Of a DNA stretch of 64,000 bases, positions 49,378 through 60,262 are shown piece after piece. Position numbers and translations under genes: made by a program. The DNA comes from Rhizoctonia solani (lineage: Eukaryota > Basidiomycota > Agaricomycetes > Cantharellales > Ceratobasidiaceae), in assembly GCF_016906535.1 (NCBI RefSeq), contig NC_057375.1, forward strand, positions 1,798,001 through 1,862,000, given 5' to 3'. Every line of letters starts with the position of its first letter. The stretch's first letter is position 1. The notes under the pieces are model-generated. The model saw only the letters and a program-made list of their open reading frames with translations. It made no database searches and was not told the origin of the DNA.

Positions 49378-51699
49378 CTACGGCTTCAGCTGGACAAATT
49401 TAATGCCACGAAGTCCAACTTGGGGAGCATTATTGTTTGCAGTCCCTGCAATGCCTAGTAAACGGCCCCTCCAGCTGATGTTAGTCGTCGCTGCTGGCGA
49501 CAGCTTGAAGGCTAGCCCAAACGTAGCTGTTAGAACATCGCATGGTTAGTAGAGTCCAATTCCATTTGCTCAGATTTTACAAACCAGTATTGCGCTTGGC
49601 ACCAGTCGCGGCATCGGTGATCTCCAAAGTCAGTTGATGGATGCAATCTCCATACCAAGGTTCGCCATTATCAGCTCGTCCAGATTTACCCCAGGCCGCG
49701 CTTATGTATTCGGTCTCTATGCATTATGGCATATGGTTAACGTTTTGTTGGAACGTGAAAAACTACACAAAAAGCTTACTTTTCAACGGTATTTGAGTAC
49801 CTGCTACATTCGAGCCATGTCTAATGGTCCTAGTCCCCCCATTCTTCAACCTATATGTAACACTATGTAGGAACAGTAAGATATTCAGCAATATAATTAC
49901 AGTTTAATAGAAATGCCTTACTGAATCGCGTCAACCACCCAACCTGAAGCAATCCTAATCTCGGCGATTGGCATAGCAGGGTCGATATCGGGTTGCGCAT
50001 CGTTGAATGCTTGAACGCCGCCCCCTCCGTCCGAGTTACCGTACATACGAGATATATCGTATGTAGGGGGCTTTTTCTTGACCGGTTGTGGGATAACACC
50101 GCCTGGAGCTACACCGTTGATATACGACTGGAAGTTGTCCTTCAGGGACGAAGTAGATTCCTTGATCATTTGGATGCGTGCCATGAAGGTCTGAAATGCA
50201 GGTTGTCAATAAAACCGCCCACTGAGTTGAGCCACACCAACCTCTTGGCTTGTTGAATAGCCGACGTTCTCTAGCATGATACCCAGCTTCACAAAGCTGA
50301 AACGGATCTAATTGAAATCAAATTATAGTATCACGCAGGTGGTTCATGTAGTGGATTCAACTAACCCCAGACCAAGTCTCTGCAAGTCCAGTGAGCCTTC
50401 CAGATATATCTGATACATTATCAGCCACCACCGAAACGGCGTGGCGGGTCTTAATAAGTGCAGATTCTTGTTTAGCAAGACTGTCGGCCTGATTGTCGAT
50501 GGCGGCCCTTTTCTTGACGAGCTCTGGGATTTCGTGCCAGCGTGTTAGTAAGCGTGATAGTAGGTGGGATGTCACAGGCTACCTTGTTCTTCACGCTCAA
50601 GTTCGGCTACTCTACTGTTGGCTTGATTGAACGCATTGACTCCGAGAAGCTAGGGTGAATCTAGTTAGAGTGTGACCAACGGCTGTAAAAAAAAAATATG
50701 GTTTCACCGACAAAACGGTCCTGACAAGCCACCCAAAGAAAAACCCGGGTCCCGCCGTTCGTCTCATAGAGCTCCGGAGTTGAGAAGACTACTCTACCGT
50801 TATCTATACAACAATGAATAAACCAGCCTGAAGAGCTTACTGAGGCACGGTTGCTGTAGTCAAATGATCGTGAGCGTTTGTTTTCAAACAGGCATATGTG
50901 TTAGTAGTCTCATACCTATCGATCTGTGATTGAATGTTTCTCCTATTGTCATCCATTTCCTTCAGCTTTGCGTTATAAGCTTGGCCTTTCTTATTGGCAT
51001 TGTCGGCATAAGTCTGATGAAATGCCTGAGTGCTGTATTTGAGGTTAGTGAACTCCTGCGAAGCGTTGGTTATTTGTTCGATAAACTTTTCTCCCTCCTT
51101 GTCGTTCTGTCTGGAAGTTGAAAACTAGGTTCATATCATTCGTTAATAGATGATCTAACCTTGATAAAATCCGCAATTAGCTTCTTGTCGTTCTGCCAGT
51201 CCGAACCGTTATTACTTAGGTTTGCTATCACTTTGTCGTAAAAGCCTTTGTGTATGTTTAGTGAAGGAACAAGGCGCCTAAATTTGATAAATACTCACTT
51301 TGAATGTATTTCGATCCCTGTTCAGCGAGCTTTACTGTATTTTCCAGCATGGTTCGGTATTTCTAAGACAAAAGCACGGAAGCATTGGGATATCAATTTT
51401 GGTAAAATATGGGACTACTAGCTGACCTTGTAGTTGTCATCCCACTGCTTCTTGACGGCGGCATCGTTTGTTACTCCAATTTCACCGCTGATGTCCTCGA
51501 ATGCCTGAAGTACTCCAAACGCGTCCTTGGCAATTTTCTGAGAATCATCTGCAGGACTAACATCGTGCACGTGCGTGGCAGATTTGGATGAGCGAAGTAG
51601 TTCGTTGCCCTTGGTCACAACGGTGACTTCCTGGTCTTGGATACAGCAATCATGTAGTTCGACGTATGCAGAAAGTTCTGTATCGCTGACCCCGGCCAT
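49378..51699 (-). CDS. Helical protein with C-terminal jacalin-like lectin domain
   Basis: Starts at ATG 51699 (MAGVSDTELSAYVEL) and ends at TAG 49378-49380, with about a dozen exons. The N-terminal two-thirds is long amphipathic helix: exons at 51699-51427, 51362-51299 and 51245-51160, then blocks at about 51100-50900 and 50580-50385. A short segment (LLGVNAF, around 50650) may be part of a membrane-active hairpin. The C-terminal exons (about 50185-49378) read as a jacalin-like beta-prism: EIRIASGWVVDAIQ, NGGTRTIRHGSN, SAAWGKSG, then GRLLGIAGTANN and GLRGIKFVQL at the end. Jacalin domains bind sugars; helical bundles plus lectin occur in pore-forming proteins, so a membrane role is plausible inference. 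Splicing around 50700-50860 could not be closed, so a lesion there is possible. Confidence 0.6.
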
Positions 51700-53408
51700 A
51701 ATGTAAAATTACCGAGGTTAGGCGAGTAGAGATGTAGATTTATAGGCCAAGTCAACCGAACAGGGCTGTATATAACTGAGGGCCCGCCTTTCTGTCAACA
51801 AAATGTTTCTATCTGGTCGCCAGGCGCGCGTCGATCCTTAATTCATATTAATCCCTATTTTTATTAACCCCAATGTCAGCAGCTCTACTCGTAATCGTTC
51901 AAGCGATGACCGGTTACCGAGCAAGTTAAAGCACACCACACCAAACAACAAATCATGTAAGTCTGACGGGATCAAAGAGATTGATTAATTTCTTATTCGC
52001 TTACAATGCTATGCGCTCTCGCCCCCAAAATAGCGACAACATGGCTCTATACACATATACACACGGAGCTTGCGTGCCAGCCATCGAAATCGGCGGCGAT
52101 ACTCGCCGTCTAATCATCGAGGATCGCTCCCCAAGTACTGGATGATGTCCACAAGGAGCCGAACAGGTGCTCGGCGCAAACTATGATCCCAATCAGGAAT
52201 GTGTCGATCACTCGAGGTATTTCAAGCCGGAGCACTTTCCGATATTGAAATTCAATTTGAAAGTGACCTTATCCGTCTTGACCAGTGATCTCCTTTATTA
52301 CTATACGAATTGGGTTATATTAGCTATGTCATGCAGAATGGTTAATGCAAGAACTCACGGCTTACTCCGAAATCCAGATAATTGGACGAACGGGCAAAAT
52401 AACTTTATCGATGGCAAGGCAAAATAAAGTTTCATATGTGCGCACGCTTCATAGGCACCGAAACTCCGTGATATGAGCAATCCTGAGAAATTATATTTTA
52501 CAGAGATTGTGTGGCCAAGCGAGGATAGAGATCAACGATCGTATTACTCCTAATGCTTCATGTACTATAGCTTGGTGGTTAATGTGGCTCAGTCCACATT
52601 GGGTAGTTCCAGCTATAGTATGGGTATGTAGATCTAAACCCGTTACACCACCAATCGAAGCATCACGGATCCAAGGAAGCACCTTTATTTCAAACCCCAT
52701 TCGCTCCAACAAACGGTGTTTATGTGGGCCGGGCACATTTCCATCAACCACGTCGATGATCAGCTACGATTAGCCACGTCCCTTGCTTTGTCCTCCTTAC
52801 CTGATTTACATGTAACTTCGGCTTTCAGTTAGAAGAATCCCCCGATAATCATCTACAAATCCATCCAAGCCGTCATAACCTAGGATGTGTTAGTACCTCT
52901 GGCCCAGGGGTGGACCGAGCTGTTTAGAGATCCTGGGTTACTACTTTCCGGACCAAAGGGATGGCGACATACACAAACAAAGTTAGCAACACTTGAATGT
53001 TCGATATTCTCATATTGACTCGATCACTACTAGAATTTGGGGGGCTGATGTCTCTCAGAATAGAGTCCAGGATAGGAAGTTGCCAGCATGATGCGGCTTG
53101 GATGCCAGTTATCAAGGTTCCGAAACTTGGTCGAGTCTCGAGAACGTGGTCAAGCAGCGGAAGAAGCTGAAGCTCGCTGCCCCCCGATAACGAGACAATG
53201 GAATCTTTAGCAGGACAATGAGACTTTCGAGAGCCGATTTCCCTGTCTTTACACGCGTCCGACAACGTACGTGTATCGATTATCGTAAAGATGAAAGTAG
53301 CGCAACCGAAATCTAACATCGAATATTTTATATAAGGGGACCGGCTCTCCCGTATACCCTCCATCCAAGTTATTCGATTCATCCATCACTCAAATTTTCC
53401 TCTGAACT
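51700..53408. other. Intergenic, upstream of the lectin gene
   Basis: A - strand frame at 52491-52751 reads like an isolated gene fragment (VDGNVPGPHKHRLLERMGF), possibly from a glycosyltransferase, with no flanking exons; treated as a relic. A 152-aa - strand frame at 52924-53382 overlaps the lectin promoter and has no recognised domain. A TATATAA box lies at 53329-53335. Confidence 0.4.
53329..53335 (+). promoter_or_regulatory. TATA box of the ricin-type lectin gene
   Basis: TATATAA followed by GGGG, 74 bases upstream of the lectin ATG. Confidence 0.55.
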
Positions 53409-54726
53409 ATGTCGCTCAGTGCTGGAGTATATCGTATCAAAAACGTCGATAGCGGCACCTACTTGGTTTTGCCCTCATCGGCGAAAGATACGGTCATTGT
53501 CTGTGCTGCCGCACCGGCAACTGATAAAAAGTCGCTGGTAAGCCAACCTCAATGCGCTCTCTTAGAAGCGAACACCAACTAATTCTCAACCCCAGTGGCG
53601 CCTTGTGCCTTCCGGTGGAAAATTTAAACTGAAAAATCTGGAATTCAACCAAGAATGCACGATACAAGGAACCACATACGCTGTTGCTGCGGCTAGTGGC
53701 TACGAATGGAACTTCCTCAGTGCTGGGGGCGGTGCGCATTAGTAAGTAATCCTTGGCTCGCGCCTACCAATCATTTTCTGATCCCACTTGACCTGATAGT
53801 ATCGACTCCGGCATCAATGGCGTCGTTATACAAAAGCAAAAGGTAAGTTATGAAGATGAGTGAACGGCCGATATTAACTCTTATATTGGGGGAACAGTCT
53901 TCCAACAAAGTAAGTGAAGGAACAACCGTACCATCATCGCGTAATCTCACCTGCGATAACATAGGCTGAATTGGGTGCTGTTACCGGTGCAAATCATCAG
54001 AAATGGGTCTTTGAGACGGCCAAGTAAGCATAAGACCTTTCCATCCTGCAGTAGATTCCTCATCTATACTCGCAGAGATCCCGAATCCGGCTCTGGAGGC
54101 GGCGGCGGCGGAGGAGGAGGAGGAGGAGGAGGAGGAGGAGGAGAGGAGGAGGAGGAGGAGGAGAGGTGGAACCTTACGACCCGCAAGAAGGCGCCTTCCA
54201 TATCCCAGAAGGCACATACGTTATCAGGAATGTCAAGAGTCGCACAGTGATCGACTTGGAGCGTATGATACCAGGTGACAATGTTAAGATCTTTGGTTAC
54301 GGGGCGAATGGAGGTGCCAATCAAAAGGTTTGTGTGCTTATATTAACACAAGTACTAATGCTAAAGGTTATTGGGACAGTGGGAAGTTAAGCGAAGTGGC
54401 GTAGCTCCTGCTGTGACCCTTCGTTGCGTGGCCACTGATAAATACGCGGCTTTCTCTGCTCTCAAATCTGGCACCGAACTCCGATCGTCTTCCACAACTC
54501 AAGAATACTTCATCCTTCCTGCAGACAAGGGATACTAGTAAGTGCCAGAATGTTTTCGCGTATCTGGGGATGCTAAAGCGAATGATCGATTTGTAGCATC
54601 AGCGCCGTCAAGAAACCCGGTTATGTATATGACTTGACCGATGGATCATCCAAAGATGAGACCCCGATCAAACTTGTGATCAACTACGGTCTAGATCATC
54701 AGAAGTGGCTTTTCGAACGTGTATAA
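53409..54726 (+). CDS. Ricin-B-type (beta-trefoil) lectin with two carbohydrate-binding halves; frame break in linker repeat
   Basis: Exons: 53409-53537, 53596-53741, 53800-53842, 53898-53909 (12 nt), 53965-54023, 54076-54327, 54380-54537 and 54597-54726. Two beta-trefoil units start GVYRIKNVDSGTYLVL and GTYVIRNVKSRTVIDL. QxW-type motifs HQKW, NQKW and HQKW mark the folds. The second half closely recalls the Rhizoctonia solani agglutinin, a GalNAc/Gal-binding storage or defence lectin with insecticidal reports. The halves are joined by a GGA/GAG microsatellite (about 54094-54165). The reading frame entering it (poly-Gly then poly-Glu) differs from that leaving it, so the summed exons are not a multiple of three. 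This is either a repeat-length mutation or a sequencing error. No signal peptide, as usual for this family. Confidence 0.75.
54094..54165 (+). repeat. GGC/GGA/GAG microsatellite in the lectin linker
   Basis: Trinucleotide run encoding Gly then Glu in the upstream frame; contains two GAGAGG irregularities. The downstream lectin half is in a different frame. Confidence 0.85.
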
Positions 54727-56646
54727 GCAGCCTGATGGTAGCCTTTTGTACGAACCATGCTGATGTGTGTTAAATGAATGAAACTCTTGTTCTATACTTT
54801 AATATGCGTGGCGGCTCTCACGAGATTACATTTGTAAGGCGTGCAATATGCTATCAAGCAAATCACTATTTCAATCGAGTTTGAAATTGGAAGATCACAT
54901 TTATCGCCATGTTTGCAAATGGGCATGAACCGGACCTACTAAGTTGGCAAAGGGGTACATCCAACACTTCCTCTATTGATCTTCACGGTCTTGTGCAATA
55001 TGTATTATAGAAGGATACGCATAGGACAGGTGTATTTGCACCAGCACGGAACCGAGAGATTGTATGGAATTGAGATAAGCTGGGCGAATCCTAGCCGCGA
55101 GTGCAGGCCTGTGGATAGTGTGCTCAGATCCTACAGTGTGGTAGGTGAGGGAAACAAGTAAATAATGAGAATCAGAGGATGTAAGGTGGGGACAGTAACC
55201 AACAAATTGTCAGCATATAGAGACCTCAGCCAAGTTCCAGCTAGGGTGCACCGCTCACGAGCAAACCACTGGAGCACCTCTCCTCGTGCTCTACGAGCAC
55301 CCGAAAACCCCCGGAGTACTCGTGGAGTACTCCGGAGCGTCATATTTTATGCTACAAAATACTCGCTCACCTTCACCAGTGGGTGAGCGCTCCGGAGGTT
55401 TTCCGGCCTCCATAGAGTGGAGGGAATAGCTCCGTAGTTACCGTAGCTCCCGTAGTTCCACTATAAGACCTTCTGCCCAAGATTAAGCCCCAAAGGGTTC
55501 TGAGTATTTTCTTAGGAGACCCAAGAGCCACATATGTATACGATACTTTCCATCTATTCTGAAGTGTTTAAAATTTTAACTTTCATCATTTTTTCCCTCT
55601 GGATCTCTCTTTTTGTACCCTTGAATATACATATAATGTTATGGTCCTTGCAAAGTGGGACCGTTCTTTTCGTTTTCATTGCCTCAGCTACCGTTCGGTG
55701 AGTTTCACTAGAAACTGAGCAGTCTCGAGCCTACTTTCTGCTCTGAAACCGCGAGAGTCCGCCAAACCTCAATGATGCGCCTGATATCGAGATATCTTGA
55801 TTACATCCTATCCTGTATTTCCAGTAAACTTATACAAATTGAGACGGAACGGAATAAAACACCGCAACACGCGACTAAGGTTGAGAGCAAATATAAAGAC
55901 AATAGTCGTCGTCTACAGCTACTCTAAATATCGTTCCCGAGTTCTCCAGAGAGAACATGTCTCGAACGCGTTCAAGGTTGGACCAGAAATCTCTATAGAT
56001 CTCTCGAGTACCAGGTGTCAGATGTCTAACATCTGCACGGGACGTCTCAGTACGGTGGGAAACGAGCGTGCAGGAACAAGGTAGTCGACACAAGAATATA
56101 TAGACCCCCTGAATGGAATAGGGGTAGAGAGCCTCGACCGTCGAGGACCACACGATCACGTGACGGCGCTGGCGCGCCGCACATCTAACACTCGGGAGTA
56201 AGCAGGGAGAATAAATGGACAAACGAGTAATCAGACGACAAAGTTCGCAACTCACGAGTACGAAAATGCAAGGAAAAAACAGCAACGAGCTCGTCTCATT
56301 TCCTAACAATATTCTCTGACTCGATATTATTTGGTCATTCTCAACTCAGTGCGGTTTGGATTTGGATTGGTCGGTGTAATACACATACCACAAAAGATTC
56401 AAGTTGGTACGCAAGGTGACTTTGGGACCAATCTCTACTAATATTTACTCAAGCTTACGGAGAATTCAGTCCACTTTTGGTGCCAGTCACATATCTGGTA
56501 TAACCATCTCAAGGCTTATGCAACCATTGAGATAAATTGATTATCGTTTGAGACTTAAATTTGCCAAGAAAGAACTCGGATAGGATGCAATGATTTATTC
56601 ATTCATTTCCACATGATTACAAGTATTGTGTATGATTCATGTATCC
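54727..56646. other. Intergenic with hairpin cluster
   Basis: No gene supported. Palindromes at 55285-55299 and 55311-55335 lie in a GC-rich block (about 55240-55460) that may be a small inverted-repeat transposable element. Confidence 0.4.
55311..55335. repeat. Perfect hairpin (11-bp arms, 3-nt loop)
   Basis: CCGGAGTACTC, loop GTG, then GAGTACTCCGG. A second hairpin GTGCTC-TAC-GAGCAC lies just upstream at about 55285-55299. Confidence 0.8.
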
Positions 56647-58302
56647 TTACTTCGGCTTGGGGATTCCGGAGTTGTCGACCTGGATCGCGTAAGAGGTGAG
56701 GCCTTGCTTGAGTGGAAGATAGACGGCGCTAATCGCATTGAGACGAGTTTGGACATCCTGAAAAAGCAATTATCACTGCTGTCGACCGATAACGACACAA
56801 GCAACTTACATCTGCGCTACCTTCAGACAGGTTTGCTAGAGCTGTTTCGAAGTATAGAGCATCGTTCGCCATCTAAGTGTTGTTAATAATTAGTTTACAC
56901 AGGTCACCATGCAGACCCGTGCGCTGGTACGTACCACAGACCAAATATGGGTGAAGCTAGCGATGCGGTACGCAATGTCGCTGATGGACGACCTTTGAGC
57001 CTCCAAGAGGGCTTCGATCTTCTTCAACAGTTCAAGTTTGGCTTCAAGTCCCCTGAGCTCGGCCTCCTTGGCCCTGAGCTGTGCTTGGAGATCTACATGA
57101 CATGTCAGTGATGTGATGTGACACAAGTGTTGTCAATGACTAACCATTTTTTCGCCTGATAGTATTAATAAGAGCTACCTTTTCGGCGATTACAGCGATG
57201 GCGCCAACAATCTGGGCCTCGAATATCACACATTGAACGCCATGCCCTAGAACAAAACACGTACCAGCACTTTGACGGCAATGAACGGGCCCAATATCCC
57301 AAAGGCGAAAAGGCTGAAGCCTGCCGCAATGGCTGTTCCAACAATGGTAACTCCGAGGAGGATCCCAAGTCTCCTGATCTGCCAACCGCTCCAATGTCAG
57401 CATACTAAATTTAGTCACGATGCCCTGATTTACCGTATCATCACACCTATGTCATCGAGGTCAATTTTTTACTTTCAAGACTTGGTCCACTGTACTTACT
57501 TCCGGATCTCGATGATCAGTGAATTAATTTGCCCCTTGACAGACGAAATCTGTGCTTCAAGTTTTGCTCTCTCAGCTTTGGTGAAATCATTGAATGTGGT
57601 TTTGAAGTGTTCAAGGTCCCTCTGAAGTTCCAAGAAGGCGGTTGAATTCCCTTGAGCATCTACCTTGGCCTCTTTCACAGGGTCGCGCTATCAAGTGTCA
57701 TATTTGTCAGGATCATATATCATTCTTCGTCTAATACGCCTACCTCCCGGAAAGCCCTCAGCTCGTCCCTCAGTGGCACAAAGTAAAATGGAGCAAACGC
57801 TGGCGGGTGGCCAGCCGCCAGGAAAGCTCGAATTTTGGGCACAATCACGTCATGGAAATCTAAAGCAAACATGATTGTGGGTGATATAATCGCACCGGTA
57901 TGAAGAAAGTACTGACCATCAAGCTGGACCTGTATTTTTGTGGCCGTGGATCGTGAGTCCCAAAGAAGCTTGGTCCATCTCTAAGATACCGACAAAGGTA
58001 AAGATATATCAAAATGAAAGGAAGGAAGTACCAACATCTTTGATTACTTTCCACTCAGGCTGAAGCTTCCTGGGGAAATTGAACCCAGAGTTATCTACCT
58101 CGCCAAATGCACGGTAGACTTTGTCAAAGTCCTTATCGATTGCGATAGAAAAGGCGCTTAGTTGCTTGATTTCATCGAGCAATTCAGCCGTGGTTGTCTT
58201 CTTCTTCAGCTCCTCGATGACTGCGGCCTGGGCCTTGGACTTTTCCGCAGGGCTAAGGCCTGCGCTCTCAAGCGCGGCGAGTTGCTCAGCAGCAGTAGAC
58301 AT
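56647..58302 (-). CDS. Coiled-coil protein with internal hydrophobic hairpin (alpha-pore-former-like)
   Basis: Starts at ATG 58302 (MSTAAEQLAALESAG), with no signal peptide, and ends at TAA 56647-56649, in about nine exons. Order of parts: a helical N-terminus; the motif block WTKLLWDSRSTATKIQ followed by DVIVPKI (about 57890-57985); a coiled coil (about 57500-57690); a hydrophobic segment LLGVTIVGTAIAAGFSLFAF and following residues (about 57250-57370); AQIVGAIAVIAEK; a second coiled coil (about 56940-57095); and a short tail. Two helices flanking a hydrophobic hairpin is the layout of alpha-pore-forming toxins such as the Hbl/XaxA class; that link is structural inference, not detected homology. 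Divergently arranged with the related gene at 58946-60262. Intron 1 donor is taken at GTAATC because only it keeps the motif block in frame. Confidence 0.65.
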
Positions 58303-58945
58303 GATGGCGAAAGTACAGGAACACTGTAAAGAAGATTGGTTGAGAGGTGATGCAAATTAATGACCGGCCCCATACTTTTATATACCCCGAGTAGTTGAAT
58401 CTTGGGGAGGGAAAACCTCACGGTATCACACCATACCAATCCTATCTTCCGGCGCAATTGTCGGAATGGCGAGGGAGCCAGCACCGGTCGAGCGGAACCT
58501 TTCATGTCGACCTATCCTGGTGTACATCTGACAGGACTTCTCAGAACAATCAATTCAGCACAGATATGGTGATTGTGGTTGTCGAGAACACTTTTGGGGA
58601 CCACGTGCCTCTAGGTGCCGAGTAAGGAGATGCCCCAAACTTTGTCTGTAATCAAATGTCATACCACCCTCCGAGGCTCCACCCCCGAATTCTGAGAACA
58701 TCTATTCGATTGGGTTCATCGGGCTATCATCCGGTGACGTTATAGCATGCGAATCTGCGGTGCAAAGTCTGGCATTGCATCTTCATTGTTCTGCGGTGCA
58801 TCTACCCCTCGGAACAAACATGTACAAAAACAACTCTTTTGGTCGCATCGAGATCTACAAGCTATTGCCTCACAAACACCTGAGCCTATAGCGACTTGGC
58901 CTTACAGACACCTCTTCGGTATCCCCTTCGAATCTACTAGCACTC
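58303..58945. promoter_or_regulatory. Shared divergent promoter region of the two helical genes
   Basis: 643 bp between the start codons of the divergent pair. A TATATAAAAG sequence (reverse strand, about 58374-58383) lies about 75 bp upstream of the - strand ATG. Co-regulation is inference. Confidence 0.45.
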
Positions 58946-60262
58946 ATGAGCGTGTTCGACGACCTCCCTCCTCCATACTACACAGAGGTCACAACTCTGG
59001 AAACAGAGCATCGTGATGTCGCAAGTCTTATCCAACAACTCTCTCGGGATATCGTAAACTGTGATCAGCTGTTTTATGATGTCGGGGTGCGTATCGAGGG
59101 AAGATACACCGTCCGGGTCGCGCCCCCTGAGCTCGATGAATCCTGGCGCAAACACAAACAGGTAAGTTTGATCATTTCAGTAGCCAAAAGAGAAGAGGCG
59201 ATTCAGCATAACTCCCTATAGACATTTAAAGATGTAATATGGGCTGCGAGGGGAGCTGCGACCAAGGTTCAAGCTCGAAATGCAGGTATGAACCAGAACC
59301 GTCGACGGTAGTACTGATATTTGACCTGCAAAACATTCAGACTTTATTGATGTCATTCTACCATCGATTGGTAATCCTAGCATTTCAATGGAGAGCAAAC
59401 TAGAAGAGCTCAAGAGATTCATTTCTGCAAGTCCATTAGAAAGTCATTTGCCAGCGCGCCATTTGACCTTTTTTTCGTAGCTCTCGCCTCCAGACTTCCT
59501 AACAACAACAGAAGCAGCGGACAAGCTTGGTGGGATCAGCAACGATATAAACCCCATACTAAAGAAATACGAGGAAAGTGCGGACAAGATGATCGAAGGA
59601 ATAAATGCCGAGATTTCCAAGCTTGAAACCGAGCGTGACGCACAAAGGTACGTCTTCTTTCCAACTGTAATGACTACTTACTCACATATGGTTAATCGCG
59701 CTCAGGGAGAAGGATAAAGCCAAGCACGAAAAGGGGAGTAGGCTTTCGTGGTTTAGCTCTCGTCCAGGTAGGGTATCCATACATGCGTATTTCACTATTT
59801 ATTTCCAACAACATCGTGCAGCAAACATCTCTCCCCCTACTGATACAATCGAGCTCGACTCGAAAATAGACGAAGAAAAGTCCAAGATCAATACTATCAA
59901 CAAGCAGAGAGAGGAGATAAAGTCCAAGCTGGCAGACATTAGGTTCGCTCTGAATACGATTCCGGAGCAAGTCGGCCAAAGCTTTATGAGTACATGGACT
60001 CATGTAAGTCATTAAATGTGGCAACGCTCCTTTGATCCCTTTATTTACTTTTGGCGTATAGCTCACCAATGACGCGACCCACATCAAGAACCGAATGGAA
60101 GGCTCTACTTCTGATCCAATGCCTGTAAGAAACATGACTACTTGAGACAGCGTTCCATGAACTTAACAAATGCAACAGGATATCGCGCTGGTCACGAGGG
60201 CATACAAGGCAATCAATAACGCACTTAGTTACTACGCGACTAATGTTAACAACCTGCATTGA
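58946..60262 (+). CDS. Helical protein related to the divergent partner (possible second component)
   Basis: Eight exons: 58946-59161, 59222-59285, 59341-59426, 59481-59647, 59706-59767, 59822-60003, 60062-60124 and 60179-60262, phases closing, 307 aa. The intron 59427-59480 is GC-AG. It shares with the 56647-58302 product a block of the form W-x2-(A/S)R-x2-ATK-(V/I)Q followed by DFxDVIxPxI. It is mostly amphipathic and coiled-coil helix (KLETERDAQREKDKAKHEKG; EEKSKINTINKQREEIKSKL) and lacks the long hydrophobic hairpin of its partner. No signal peptide. Pairing of one membrane-inserting and one soluble helical protein recalls binary alpha-pore-formers, but this is only an analogy. Confidence 0.7.

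Noticed and set aside
52491..52751. Glycosyltransferase-like fragment
   Set aside because: Only one short stretch looks protein-like; the family guess is too weak for a separate feature.
52924..53382. 152-aa - strand ORF upstream of the lectin
   Set aside because: Overlaps the TATA box and promoter of the lectin, has no recognised domain or exon partners.
54064..54324. Poly-Pro ORF on the - strand opposite the lectin
   Set aside because: It is the complement of the GGA/GAG repeat inside a supported lectin exon.
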